A stretch of 45,454 bases of DNA from an uncultured Chthonomonas sp. GTDB lineage: Bacteria; Armatimonadota; Chthonomonadetes; Chthonomonadales; CAJBBX01. Positions within the stretch are counted from its first letter, which is position 1, and each line of letters begins with the position of its first letter. The notes beneath the pieces were generated by a model, which saw only the letters and a program-made list of their open reading frames with translations, did not search any database and was not told where the DNA came from. Where the stretch lies: the NCBI GenBank assembly GCA_903951425.1, contig CAJBBX010000048.1, forward strand, positions 1 through 45,454, read 5' to 3'. The translations under genes and the position numbers were made by a program. This document shows, piece after piece, positions 7,961 through 17,507 of the stretch.

Positions 7961-9094
7961 ATGGGTTACACTTCGAACAACGGAACGGACTGGAACGGCT
8001 GCGGCCATGACGACCGCCGCGTGGTCCTGATCAAAAGCCTCGCGACCAACAACCGGTTCTATGCACTCGTCGATGCTGCGTCGCCAATCCGCAACGCAGA
8101 TACCATCGAGAACATCCCGGGCGACCTGATCCTGGGCATCGCCTATCCCTGCTTGGAGGATGGGCTCAACGACTTCGCTGTGATCCGGACCACGTTCGAG
8201 ACCATCGGGTACTTCGCCGATGATCCCGACATGCGTACGGAGCTGATGGAGATCGTCTCCGAGGCCCGCTACAAGCTCGTGCTGCGCCTGGCCGAACTTC
8301 GCGACCGCATTGCGTCCCGGAATGCACACTTCCTGGGCGCCGACCTGAATGACCTGAAGTCATACGCGCTCGATATGATGCGTAAGGGCTACCCGCGGCG
8401 CAACCTCGACTCGATGATGAAGCTCGATGTCTTCGGCGCCGTAGCCGAACACGAGCGCAACGGCGGCGATCCCGAGCCGCTCTACCGCTACGAGCCTTCC
8501 GGCCCCGAGTATTCGGCCGAAGCCCTGGGCGATATCCCTCCCCGGGCCTTCGTCTCGCACATCCTGTCCGACATCCTGGTCTCTGTGAGCGATGACGCCA
8601 ACTACGTGGACCGCTACACGTTCGATGTGGGCGTGTTTCAGAAGTTCATCGCGCTGATGTTCATCAACTACGCGACCACGGACCCGATCTTCTACGGCAC
8701 CAACAAGGCGGACTACGGCGTCTCCTCCGACAAGGACATGGACAGCACGCCGCTCTATAGGGCCGTAGGCCAGCAGATCCGCGAGATCGAGCAGTGGCTT
8801 GCGCACGAGGCGGTCGGGAACGGCGGCACGATCCTGGAGCCCGCTGAGCTTGCCCTGGACGCCTTCGTGGAGCTACCCAGCACGCTGGTAAACGAGGACA
8901 CGCTGATCGGCCCGCTGACGGCAATCTGCGCGGCGGCGCAGCACCTGAGCGACAGCGCGGACAAAGAGACCCGGCAGTATGCAGCCGCGATCCTCTCCGA
9001 TGTCAACCACCTGGTCCGCGAACTGCGCCGGCAGGGCATCGTCTCCCATATGGCGCAGGACCCCGCAGCCTCCCGACGCGTCGAGCCGTCCTAG
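7961..9094 (+). CDS. Conserved-looking cytoplasmic protein of unknown function in hopanoid operon
   Basis: A 377-aa protein with no signal peptide or membrane helix. The N-terminal part (about 20-60) has mixed strand character (RVVLIKSLATNNRFYALVDAAS). The remainder is acidic and strongly helical, with many Asp and Glu residues and a run of Tyr/Phe-rich segments around 210-250 (YTFDVGVFQKFIALMFINYATT). No catalytic motif or nucleotide-binding loop is evident. It starts 7 bp after the previous gene with an AGGAAA close to the ATG, and ends 20 bp before squalene-hopene cyclase. It is therefore firmly inside the operon. I do not recognise it. Confidence 0.75.
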   Translation: MGYTSNNGTDWNGCGHDDRRVVLIKSLATNNRFYALVDAASPIRNADTIENIPGDLILGIAYPCLEDGLNDFAVIRTTFETIGYFADDPDMRTELMEIVSEARYKLVLRLAELRDRIASRNAHFLGADLNDLKSYALDMMRKGYPRRNLDSMMKLDVFGAVAEHERNGGDPEPLYRYEPSGPEYSAEALGDIPPRAFVSHILSDILVSVSDDANYVDRYTFDVGVFQKFIALMFINYATTDPIFYGTNKADYGVSSDKDMDSTPLYRAVGQQIREIEQWLAHEAVGNGGTILEPAELALDAFVELPSTLVNEDTLIGPLTAICAAAQHLSDSADKETRQYAAAILSDVNHLVRELRRQGIVSHMAQDPAASRRVEPS

Positions 9095-9114
9095 CGGGCG
9101 GCACGGCCCAAGCA

Positions 9115-11052
9115 GTGGTATCGACAGAACTCGCCGCAGCACAGGAGACGGCGGCAAGACGCGCGACGGCGTGGCTCCTGGAGCGGCGGCGGCCCGACGG
9201 GCACTGGTGCGGCGAGCTTGAGGGCGATACGATCCTCGAGACCGAGTACGCCATGCTGCTCCACTTCCTGGGCGACCCGGACGAGGAGTTGATCGGGCGG
9301 CTGGTCGACACCGTGTTCGCTCACTGGCAGAACTCAGACGGAGGCGTCCCGCAATACCCCGGCGGCCCGTCTGATGTGAGTTGCTCCGTCAAGGCCTACT
9401 TCGCGGGGAAGCTTGCCGGCAGGCCCGCTGACGCTCCGGAGATGACCCGCCTCCGGGAACGCATCCTGGCGCTGGGCGGCGTCACCCGCTGCAACACGTT
9501 CACCAAGCTGCACCTCGCCGTCTTCGGCCAGTATGACTGGTCAGGCGTACCTTCGATCCCGGCCGAGCTGGTCCTGCTGCCGCCCTGGTTCTACCTGAAC
9601 ATCTACGAGATGTCCTCATGGTCACGGTGCCTCATCATGCCGCTGGCACTGGTGAACGCAGCCAAGCCGTGCCGTAGCGTGGGTCCGGGCCGCGGGATCG
9701 ACGAGCTCTACCTCGGCGGTCGTCCAACCGGCGGCGCGCGTCTGGAGTGGGCCCGGCCGGCCCTCTCGTGGCGCAATGCCTTCCTGGTGATCGATCGGCT
9801 ACTGAAGGTCTACGAGCGCGTCCCCAGGAACCCGCTCCGTGCGCTGGCGCTTCGCAGGGTGGTGGAGTGGATCCAGGCGCACCAGGTCCAGAGCGCGGGA
9901 GTCGGCGCCATCTTCCCGGCCATGACCCACACGGTGATGGGCCTCGCCTGCAGCGGGACGCCGGCCTCGGCCCCGACAGTCCAGCACGAACTGGACCACC
10001 TGCGCTCGTTCCTGCTGGACGACGAGCGGGGCTGCCGGCTACAGCCGTGCCTGAGCCCGGTATGGGACACCGCCATCGCCGTCAATGCGCTACTGGAGAG
10101 CGGCACGCCGCCGAAGGACGTTGCCGTAAGGCAGGCGAACTGGTGGCTCCTCTCGAGGCAGACGAGCACAGTCGGGGACTGGGGTACGAGGACGGCGGGT
10201 ATCACTCCCGGCGGCTGGTTCTTCGAGTATGAGAACGAGCTATACCCCGACCTCGATGACACAGCCATGGTCCTCATGGCGCTCCATAAGGCATACTGCC
10301 CGAACGGAGAGCCTTGGCGCACGCGGCCGGCCGAAGTAAGCCAGGCCATGGAGCGTGCGGTGGCGTGGGTCCTCGCCATGCAGAACCGCGACGGCGGCTG
10401 GGCCTCGTTCGACCGGAACAACTGCAAACGCCTTTTTGAGACGGTGCCCTATGCCGACCACAACGCCATGCTCGATCCCAGCACCGCAGATATCACCGCC
10501 CGGGTTCTGGAGGCCCTCGCCCTCTACGGCTACACGCTGCAGGACCGATTCGTCCAGCGCGCCGTGCGCTTCATCGAGCGCAACCAGTGCGCCGACGGCT
10601 CCTGGTTCGGCCGATGGGGCGTAAACTACCTGTACGGCACGTGGCAGGCGCTACGGGGCCTGGAGGCCATCGGGCGCCCGCAGTCCTCTTCCGTTATGCA
10701 CCGCGGCGCCGACTGGCTGGAGTCTGTCCAGAACCGGGACGGCGGGTGGGGCGAGACCTGCCGTAGCTACGAGCAGCCGGAGTTGTACAAGGCCAAGGGC
10801 GAGAGCACGCCATCGCAGACCGCCTGGGCGGTGATGGGCCTCGCCAGCGCGGGCCGCGCCGGCTCTGAGGCCGCCCAACGGGGTCTCGGCTACCTCTGCG
10901 CCACGCAGCGTCCCGACGGTACATGGAACGAGGCGGCCTTCACGGGTACCGGGTTCCCCAAGGTCTTCTACCTACGGTACCACTACTATCGCCACTACTT
11001 TCCGCTCCTGGCGCTGGGGCGGCTGACGCGCACGGAGCACGGCGCGCCGTAG
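9115..11052 (+). CDS. shc: Squalene-hopene cyclase
   Basis: Cyclises squalene to hopene (diploptene/diplopterol) at the inner face of the membrane, the first committed hopanoid step. The 645-aa protein matches the family length. The acid catalyst motif DxDD is present as Asp379-Leu-Asp-Asp382. Repeated QW-type motifs (for example QNRDGGWASF, QNRDGGWGE, NQCADGSWFGRWG, QRPDGTWNE) stud both alpha-barrel halves, and the C-terminus ends in the usual aromatic YHYYRHYFPLLALGRL. The start is GTG 9115; the ribosome site is weak. Downstream hpnH, hpnA and hpnG confirm the pathway. Squalene-forming genes are not in the window. Confidence 0.95.
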   Translation: MVSTELAAAQETAARRATAWLLERRRPDGHWCGELEGDTILETEYAMLLHFLGDPDEELIGRLVDTVFAHWQNSDGGVPQYPGGPSDVSCSVKAYFAGKLAGRPADAPEMTRLRERILALGGVTRCNTFTKLHLAVFGQYDWSGVPSIPAELVLLPPWFYLNIYEMSSWSRCLIMPLALVNAAKPCRSVGPGRGIDELYLGGRPTGGARLEWARPALSWRNAFLVIDRLLKVYERVPRNPLRALALRRVVEWIQAHQVQSAGVGAIFPAMTHTVMGLACSGTPASAPTVQHELDHLRSFLLDDERGCRLQPCLSPVWDTAIAVNALLESGTPPKDVAVRQANWWLLSRQTSTVGDWGTRTAGITPGGWFFEYENELYPDLDDTAMVLMALHKAYCPNGEPWRTRPAEVSQAMERAVAWVLAMQNRDGGWASFDRNNCKRLFETVPYADHNAMLDPSTADITARVLEALALYGYTLQDRFVQRAVRFIERNQCADGSWFGRWGVNYLYGTWQALRGLEAIGRPQSSSVMHRGADWLESVQNRDGGWGETCRSYEQPELYKAKGESTPSQTAWAVMGLASAGRAGSEAAQRGLGYLCATQRPDGTWNEAAFTGTGFPKVFYLRYHYYRHYFPLLALGRLTRTEHGAP

Positions 11053-11068
11053 CCCGGGGACCACGCCC

Positions 11069-12070
11069 ATGAGATACCCACTGGCCTTCACCATCGCCCA
11101 GGCGAGGCATCGAGCGGCCATGCTACGCCGGGGAACCCGCCGCTTCCCCACCGTGCTGATGCTGGAGCCGCTTTACACCTGCAACCTCGCCTGCATTGGC
11201 TGCGCGGCCGAGCGGCACGTCGGCAAGCTCGCCGATCGACTCACGGTGGAGCAGTCCATCGCTGCAAGCGATGCCTGCGGGGCGCCAATCGTGAACATCT
11301 GCGGCGGCGAGCCCACGCTCTACCCCGAACTTCCCGAACTGGTGGCGGCCGTCGTCGGGCGCGACAGGCATGTGATCTGCTGCACCAACGCACTACGCCT
11401 GCATGACCGCGTCTACGGGGTCATTCCCCCGAGCCGCCAACTGCACCTGATGATCCACCTGGACGGCATGCGCGAGACCCATGACCACGTCTGCGGCCGT
11501 GCCGGCACCTTCGACAACGCCGTCGAGGCCATCCGGCGCGGCAAGGCGCTCGGGTACACCATCATGATCAACACCACCGTCTACCGGGAGACGCAGGTGG
11601 CCGAGGTGGAGCAGCTCTGCAAGCTGGCGCGAGACCTGCGCACAGACGGCCTGCTCCTTTCGCCCGGCTATGAGTTCGAGACCGCTAGAGAGGACGTCTT
11701 CCTGTCCCGAGCCGACACGCACGCCAAGTTCCGGCAGATCGCGGCGTTCAGCCGCCGCTACAAGATCAACGTGACACCCTCGTTCCTGGACTTCGCCTGC
11801 GGAAAGATCGAGCTGGATTGCGCCCCCTGGTCCACGGTCAACTACACTCCCAGCGGCTGGAAGGCCCCCTGCTACCTGGTGGGCGACGCGCACCACCAGA
11901 GCTGGGAGGAGTTCTGGAGCGCCACGGACTGGCCGTACTGGGAGGCGCACACGGATGCCCGTTGCGCCAACTGCATGATGCACTCGGGCTTCGAGCACAA
12001 CGCCGTAGAGTACTCCATGGCCACGCTTGGAGGGCAGTTGCGCCTGGCCGCCTGGACCTTCAGCCAGTGA
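11069..12070 (+). CDS. hpnH: Adenosyl-hopene transferase, radical SAM
   Basis: Adds the 5'-deoxyadenosyl group of SAM to diploptene, the first step toward C35 extended hopanoids. The 333-aa protein has the radical SAM cluster motif CNLACIGC (Cys38, Cys42, Cys45), the GGEPTL motif and a C-terminal SPASM-free tail with CANCMMHSGFEHNA. This combination is characteristic of HpnH. It lies 16 bp after shc and 13 bp before hpnA. The product would be processed by the HpnG nucleosidase encoded three genes downstream. Confidence 0.95.
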   Translation: MRYPLAFTIAQARHRAAMLRRGTRRFPTVLMLEPLYTCNLACIGCAAERHVGKLADRLTVEQSIAASDACGAPIVNICGGEPTLYPELPELVAAVVGRDRHVICCTNALRLHDRVYGVIPPSRQLHLMIHLDGMRETHDHVCGRAGTFDNAVEAIRRGKALGYTIMINTTVYRETQVAEVEQLCKLARDLRTDGLLLSPGYEFETAREDVFLSRADTHAKFRQIAAFSRRYKINVTPSFLDFACGKIELDCAPWSTVNYTPSGWKAPCYLVGDAHHQSWEEFWSATDWPYWEAHTDARCANCMMHSGFEHNAVEYSMATLGGQLRLAAWTFSQ

Positions 12071-12083
12071 GCGGGCGCATGCC

Positions 12084-13082
12084 ATGCGCGCACTGGTAAC
12101 CGGCGCCACGGGCTTCGTGGGCGGCCACGTCGCCGCGGCTCTCTGCCGGCGTGGGCACGAGGTGCGGGCGCTTGTGCGTGCGGGTAGCCGGACCGAAGGC
12201 CTCTTGGGTCTGGGCGTGACGCTCTGCCCGGGAGACATCCTTGAACCCGCCTCGCTCAGGGCCGCCATGCGTGAGTGTGACGCCCTCTTCCATGTGGCCG
12301 CCGACTACCGGCTCTGGGCCAGGCGGCCGCAAGAGCTCTACGACACCAACGTCACAGGTACGGCGAACGCCATGCAGGCCGCGATCGATGCAGGGATCGC
12401 CAAGGTCGTATACACCAGCACGGTCGGCGTCCTGGGGCCAGACCCATCGGGCGTAGCTGACGAGGAGACACCTTCAGTCCTTGGTCACATGACCGGCCAC
12501 TACAAGCGCAGCAAGTTTTTGGCCGAGGAGCGCGTCCGGGCGATGTGCCGCCTACAGGGCCTGCCCGTCACGATCGTGATGCCAAGCACGCCCGTCGGCG
12601 AGGGCGACGCCAAGCCGACGCCGACAGGCCGGATCATCACCGACTTCCTCGGCGGGCGTACGCCTGCGACGGTACGGACCGGCCTGAACATCGTCGATGT
12701 GCGCGACGTTGGCGAAGGCCACGTGCTGGCGTGGGAACGCGGAGCGGTCGGGCGAAGGTACATCCTCGGGAACAGGGACATGGGTCTACGCGAGCTACTG
12801 GGTGTCGTCGCTCGGATCGCGGGCCGGCCGGCGCCGACGGTCGAGATCCCCTACCGGATCGCCCGATGCGCGAGCATCATCGACACGTGGATCAGCGGGA
12901 GCCTCCTGGGCCGGGAGCCGCGCATCGCCGTCGATGCGGTCCGCATGGCGGCGCGCTGCATGTACTTCTCGCCGCAGCGCGCCGTCGAGGAACTGGGCCT
13001 GCCGCAGTCCGATGTGGAGGCCGCCCTGGCCCGGGCGGTCGACTGGTTCCAGCGCAACGGGTACGTCTGCGGCGCCACATAG
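12084..13082 (+). CDS. hpnA: Hopanoid-associated NAD-dependent sugar epimerase/reductase
   Basis: An extended short-chain dehydrogenase of 332 aa. The N-terminal Rossmann motif TGATGFVG (residues 6-13) binds NAD(P), HVAADYRLW follows, and the catalytic YxxxK appears as YKRSK after TSTVGVLG. This arrangement (HVAADYRLWA, STVGVLG) matches the HpnA group found in hopanoid clusters, whose exact substrate is still debated. ATG 12084 is chosen because it begins right at the Rossmann strand. An in-frame upstream ATG at 12027 lies inside hpnH and is unlikely. Confidence 0.88.
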   Translation: MRALVTGATGFVGGHVAAALCRRGHEVRALVRAGSRTEGLLGLGVTLCPGDILEPASLRAAMRECDALFHVAADYRLWARRPQELYDTNVTGTANAMQAAIDAGIAKVVYTSTVGVLGPDPSGVADEETPSVLGHMTGHYKRSKFLAEERVRAMCRLQGLPVTIVMPSTPVGEGDAKPTPTGRIITDFLGGRTPATVRTGLNIVDVRDVGEGHVLAWERGAVGRRYILGNRDMGLRELLGVVARIAGRPAPTVEIPYRIARCASIIDTWISGSLLGREPRIAVDAVRMAARCMYFSPQRAVEELGLPQSDVEAALARAVDWFQRNGYVCGAT

Positions 13083-13102
13083 GGCCGATCAAGGAGTACG
13101 GT

Positions 13103-14018
13103 ATGCCGGATAACACCATACGCACCGTCAGGCTGGCCCGCGAGGTCGGCTTCTGCTTCGGGGTGAAGCGAGCCATTGGGCTGACCGAGCAGGCGCTGGA
13201 CGAGCACCAGAAGGTTTCCATCCTCGGCGATCTGGTCCACAACCAGAGTGTGACCAGCGGGCTCAAGGCGCGGGGCCTGCACAAGGTCGGCTCGCTGGAG
13301 GAGGCTGGCTCGGGCACCATGGTCGTGCGGGCCCACGGCCTGCCCAGGGCCGACATGCAGGCCGCAGCGTCCATCGGCCTGCAGCTTGTGGACGCCACCT
13401 GCCCGATCGTGCTGCGAGCCCAGGAGGCCGCCAAGATGCTGGAGGAGCGCGGCTGCCAGGTGGTGGTGATCGGCGACAAGGACCACGCGGAGGTCCGCGG
13501 CATCCTGGGAGCGCTGCATCGGCCCGCCCTGGTGGTGGACAGCGTGGTGGAGCTTCGCGTGGCCCGTGCGGAGCACCGGCTCCGCCGCAAGGTCGGCGTC
13601 GTCCTGCAGACCACGCACTCGCTTGAGTTGTGCCAGGCCATCATCGCCGAGTTGGTGGTGCTCTGCAAGGACATCCAGATCGTCAACACCATCTGTCGGC
13701 CGGTCCAGAACCGCCAGGACGATGCGGTGGACCTGGCGCAGAGCGTCGACCTGATGGTCATCGTCGGTAGCCGAACCAGCGCGAACACCATGGAGCTGGC
13801 CACGCTCTGCCGCAAGTACAACCCCTACACGGTACAGATCGAGTCGGCTGCCGACCTCCCGGACGACGCCGTCGCCTGGGCGGCCACCGTGGGTATCGCC
13901 AGTGGGCTATCGACGCCGGAGGACACCGTAGCGGGCATCGCAGCCTACGTGCGGACGTTCCCGGAGCCGATCGATCCTGCGCGGCGCCCCGATCCCGCCA
14001 CCTTCCGCGGCTCCGAGC

Positions 14019-14035
<17 letters not shown>
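13103..14035 (+). CDS. ispH: 4-hydroxy-3-methylbut-2-enyl diphosphate reductase
   Basis: Last enzyme of the MEP isoprenoid pathway, an iron-sulfur reductase making IPP and DMAPP. The 310-aa protein keeps the three cluster cysteines: Cys18 in GFCFGV, Cys100 in DATCPIV and Cys198 in NTICRPV. It also has the substrate residues in LVHNQ, RAHG, DHAEVRG, QTT and GSRTSAN. ATG 13103 has AAGGAG 7 nt upstream; the open frame extends much further 5' only because of GC bias. The usual Thr three residues after the third Cys (Thr200 in E. coli) is Val201 here. Its place between hpnA and hpnG ties precursor supply to hopanoid synthesis. The last 17 bp overlap hpnG. Confidence 0.93.
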
Positions 14036-15123
<1,088 letters not shown>

Positions 15124-15179
15124 TCACCGCGCCGGGCGGGCGCCGCGAAGACACACGTACGGTTATACTGCATCGAGCC

Positions 15180-16613
15180 TCAACCGTGTACCGCCGTTGC
15201 GGCTGCGCTCTCCGAACCGGTCGAAGCGCCCGCGTAGCCGGACTCGCCGTGCTGCGTCAGGTCCAGCCCCGCATCCTCTTCATCGCCCGTCACGCGGAGG
15301 CCTAGGACCGCCTTCACAAGCAGGCCAATCAGCAAGGTGCCCACGGCTGCCACCGCCACCGCCACGCCGACCCCAGCAAGCTGCTTGCCCATGAGGGCGA
15401 AGCCGCCGCCCGCCAGCAGTCCGTCAGCGCCCAGCGGGTTGATCGCCTTGGAGGCGAAGAGGCCCGTGGCCAGGGCGCCCCAGGCTCCACCCACCCCATG
15501 CACACCGAAGACATCCAGCGCATCATCATACTTGAGCACGCTCTTCAGGCGAATGGCGAAGAACGAGATCACGGCTACGCCCGCGCCGATGGCTACGGCC
15601 GCCAGGGGCCCAACAAAGCCCGAGGCCGGAGTGATGGCGACCAGTCCGGCTACCGCGCCCGTAGCGAGTCCTAGCGCCGTGGGCCGCTTGTAGGCAATCC
15701 ACTCAATGGCGACCCAGACAGCGCCTGCCACAGCAGCCGCGATATGGGTTACCACAAAGGCCGAGGCGGCAAGGCCGTTCGAACCGATGGCCGAACCGCC
15801 GTTAAAGCCGAACCAGCCGAACCACAGCAGCCCGGTCCCGATGAGCGTCAGGGGCAGACTGTGGGGACGCATGTCCTCTGCCAGGCCCGCCTTGCGCTTG
15901 CCCAGCATGACGGCCAGCACCAGCGCCGAGACGCCGGAAGTGATGTGAACGACGGTTCCGCCGGCGAAGTCCAGCGCGCCCAGGTCACGCAGGAAGCCGC
16001 CCTCGCCCCAGACCATGTGCGCCATCGGGACGTAGACCACCATGCTCCAGATGGCCACGAACAGCAGGTACGACCCAAACCTCATTCGGTCGGCAATGGC
16101 CCCGCTGATCAGCGCAGGGGTGATGATCGCGAACATCAGTTGGTAGGCCATGAACAGCTCGTGGGGGATCGTCGCGCCGTAGAACGCATTAGGCTCCTGC
16201 CCCACGCCCCGAAGGCCCAGCCACTGCAGCCCGCCCAGTATGGGCGATCCCTTGGCGAAGGCCAGGCTGTAGCCGCAGACGATCCAGAGCACCGTTACCA
16301 CCGCCAGGGCGATGAACGATTGCATCAGCATGTTCAACACGTTCTTGGCGCGCACCATGCCGCCGTAGAAGAGCGCCAGCCCAGGCGTCATCAGCATCAC
16401 CAGGGCGGTGGATACCAGAAGCCACGCGGTGTCGCCGGTATCGACCTTCGGTGCGTTGCCCTGAGCCATGGCTGCGGTCGGCGCCAGGAACAGGAGCAGG
16501 GGTGCAGCAGCTACGACGGCGCGTCTGACCCGCTCGGCGGCGGTTGATTGGGACGGCGCGCAGACGGCCGCCTCCACCCCGGCAGCGACAGAGCTGCATC
16601 GTGAACCCAGCAT
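15180..16613 (-). CDS. amt: Ammonium transporter
   Basis: A trimeric ammonium channel in the inner membrane. From ATG 16613 it is 477 aa. An N-terminal signal sequence (basic RVRR, Ala/Leu core, PTAAMA before QGN) precedes eleven expected helices. Family marks are TPGLALFYGGMVR, the central pore histidines in GGTVVHITSG and FGVHGVGGAWG, and a cytoplasmic tail for PII docking. ATG 16613 is chosen because GGGAGG lies 6-7 nt upstream; the frame is open up to 16691. It is preceded by a 174-nt leader with candidate ANTAR-binding hairpins and by an ANTAR response regulator, and followed by glnB. Confidence 0.96.
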   Translation of the reverse strand: MLGSRCSSVAAGVEAAVCAPSQSTAAERVRRAVVAAAPLLLFLAPTAAMAQGNAPKVDTGDTAWLLVSTALVMLMTPGLALFYGGMVRAKNVLNMLMQSFIALAVVTVLWIVCGYSLAFAKGSPILGGLQWLGLRGVGQEPNAFYGATIPHELFMAYQLMFAIITPALISGAIADRMRFGSYLLFVAIWSMVVYVPMAHMVWGEGGFLRDLGALDFAGGTVVHITSGVSALVLAVMLGKRKAGLAEDMRPHSLPLTLIGTGLLWFGWFGFNGGSAIGSNGLAASAFVVTHIAAAVAGAVWVAIEWIAYKRPTALGLATGAVAGLVAITPASGFVGPLAAVAIGAGVAVISFFAIRLKSVLKYDDALDVFGVHGVGGAWGALATGLFASKAINPLGADGLLAGGGFALMGKQLAGVGVAVAVAAVGTLLIGLLVKAVLGLRVTGDEEDAGLDLTQHGESGYAGASTGSESAAATAVHG

Positions 16614-16648
16614 TGTGATCCTCCCTTGTGCAGTGCGTCGGTCATGCC

Positions 16649-16672
16649 CGCCGCAGCCGCATGGAGGCGGCG
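16649..16672 (-). other. GC-rich hairpin just upstream of amt ribosome site
   Basis: A 6-bp outer stem (CGCCGC with GCGGCG) enclosing a 12-nt loop that can refold into a nested 4-bp stem with a CTCCAT loop. It lies between the second ANTAR-like hairpin and the amt ribosome site. It could be the terminator-like or ribosome-blocking element of the leader, but no T-run follows. Confidence 0.35.
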
Positions 16673-16692
16673 CGAACTGGGCGCATGGCATC

Positions 16693-16718
16693 GACGTCCC
16701 GCTTCGATGGAGGGCGTC
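16693..16718 (-). promoter_or_regulatory. Candidate ANTAR-binding hairpin P2 in amt leader
   Basis: Read on the minus strand, two 10-nt arms pair (8 of 10 positions, one G-U) around the hexaloop ATCGAA. The loop has A at position 1 and G at position 4, the rule for RNA hairpins bound by ANTAR domains. Two internal mismatches weaken the stem. It lies 31 nt after P1. Confidence 0.45.
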
Positions 16719-16749
16719 ATCAGGCGTTTGGGCTACCCCTGGCGGGGCT

Positions 16750-16769
16750 CCCGCTCGACTGTGAGCAGG
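16750..16769 (-). promoter_or_regulatory. Candidate ANTAR-binding hairpin P1 in amt leader
   Basis: Read on the minus strand, a 7-bp stem (one G-U) closes the hexaloop ACAGTC, with A1 and G4 as required for ANTAR targets. It begins 18 nt after the stop codon of the ANTAR response regulator and about 140 nt before the amt start. Confidence 0.55.
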
Positions 16770-16787
16770 GGAACAGCAGTTGACCGG

Positions 16788-17369
16788 TCAGCGACCAGGC
16801 ATGTCCATTCCGGACGTGAGGATGATAGCCTCAGCGATCTGCCTGAGCGACCGGCCGGACCCGAGGCTCTGGGCCTTCATGCGGCGCAGCGCCTCCTGAT
16901 CGGTGATGCCGTGGCGGCCCACGAGCACAGAGCGCGCCCTGGCAACAGCCCGCCGCGTCTCGAGCTCCTCTGTGAGCCCGTCGCGCTGGCCCTCGATCGC
17001 CACCAGTTCACGGAACCTGGCGCCAGCGATCTCCAACGCGGCCGAGAGTTCGGCCTCGCGGAAGGGCTTCACGAGGAACGCCAGCACACCGGCCTCGACC
17101 GACCTGCTTACGACGTCATGCTCACTGTACGCCGTGAGCAGAATTACCGGGCAGACGCGGTCCTGGCTGATCTTGGCGGCCGCATCGATGCCGTCCAACG
17201 CGGGCATACGCACATCGAGTATCGCGGCGTCGGGCTTGGTACGCCGGACAACAAGCACTGCATCGCGCCCGTTGTCTGCCTCGCCCACCACCTCATGTCC
17301 CAGCGACTCCAGTAGCACGCGGACCTCAAGGCGGATCAGCGGCTCGTCGTCAGCGATGACGATTCTCAT
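16788..17369 (-). CDS. ANTAR-domain response regulator (RNA-binding antiterminator)
   Basis: A 193-aa two-domain regulator. The receiver domain (about 1-118) has the acidic pair Asp7-Asp8, phospho-acceptor Asp52 in ILDVRMP, Thr79 and Lys101. The C-terminal ANTAR domain (about 132-187) has the conserved RRAVARARSVLVGRHGITDQ and EALRRM patterns, then a final helix RSLRQIAEAII. ANTAR proteins (AmiR, NasR, EutV) bind paired hairpins in nascent mRNA and prevent termination, often in nitrogen genes. The next gene downstream is amt, whose leader has two suitable hexaloops. No histidine kinase is nearby. An AAGGAA site precedes the ATG. Confidence 0.92.
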   Translation of the reverse strand: MRIVIADDEPLIRLEVRVLLESLGHEVVGEADNGRDAVLVVRRTKPDAAILDVRMPALDGIDAAAKISQDRVCPVILLTAYSEHDVVSRSVEAGVLAFLVKPFREAELSAALEIAGARFRELVAIEGQRDGLTEELETRRAVARARSVLVGRHGITDQEALRRMKAQSLGSGRSLRQIAEAIILTSGMDMPGR

Positions 17370-17436
17370 TGACCATTCCTTGTGCGTGCCCGGCGAGTAG
17401 CGGCAGTGGCCACAGAATCAGTGCGGGACGCGCCCA

Positions 17437-17502
17437 CCCGAGTTCGGCCTCGGGCGACCCGTCCCGTGAGTGTGTTTGTTCGCTGTACCGGCAGTCGCCG
17501 GT
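17437..17502 (-). other. Two hairpins between TauE gene and ANTAR regulator
   Basis: On the minus strand a 6-bp stem with a 4-nt loop (17487-17502) begins 5 nt after the TauE stop and may be its weak terminator. A second perfect 6-bp stem with hexaloop GCCGAA (17437-17454) follows in the leader of the response-regulator gene. The rest of the 138-bp gap shows no clear promoter. Confidence 0.4.
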
Positions 17503-17507
17503 GGACC

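Noticed and set aside
12545-13102. 186-codon N-terminal extension of ispH
   Set aside because: It overlaps hpnA completely, is Arg/Gly-rich, and a good ribosome site marks the ATG at 13103.
15744-16547. 267-aa open frame on the plus strand opposite amt
   Set aside because: His/Gln/Arg-rich translation without any family pattern; amt is certain.
17437-17454. Hexaloop hairpin upstream of the ANTAR regulator as a further ANTAR target
   Set aside because: The loop reads GCCGAA, with G instead of A at position 1.
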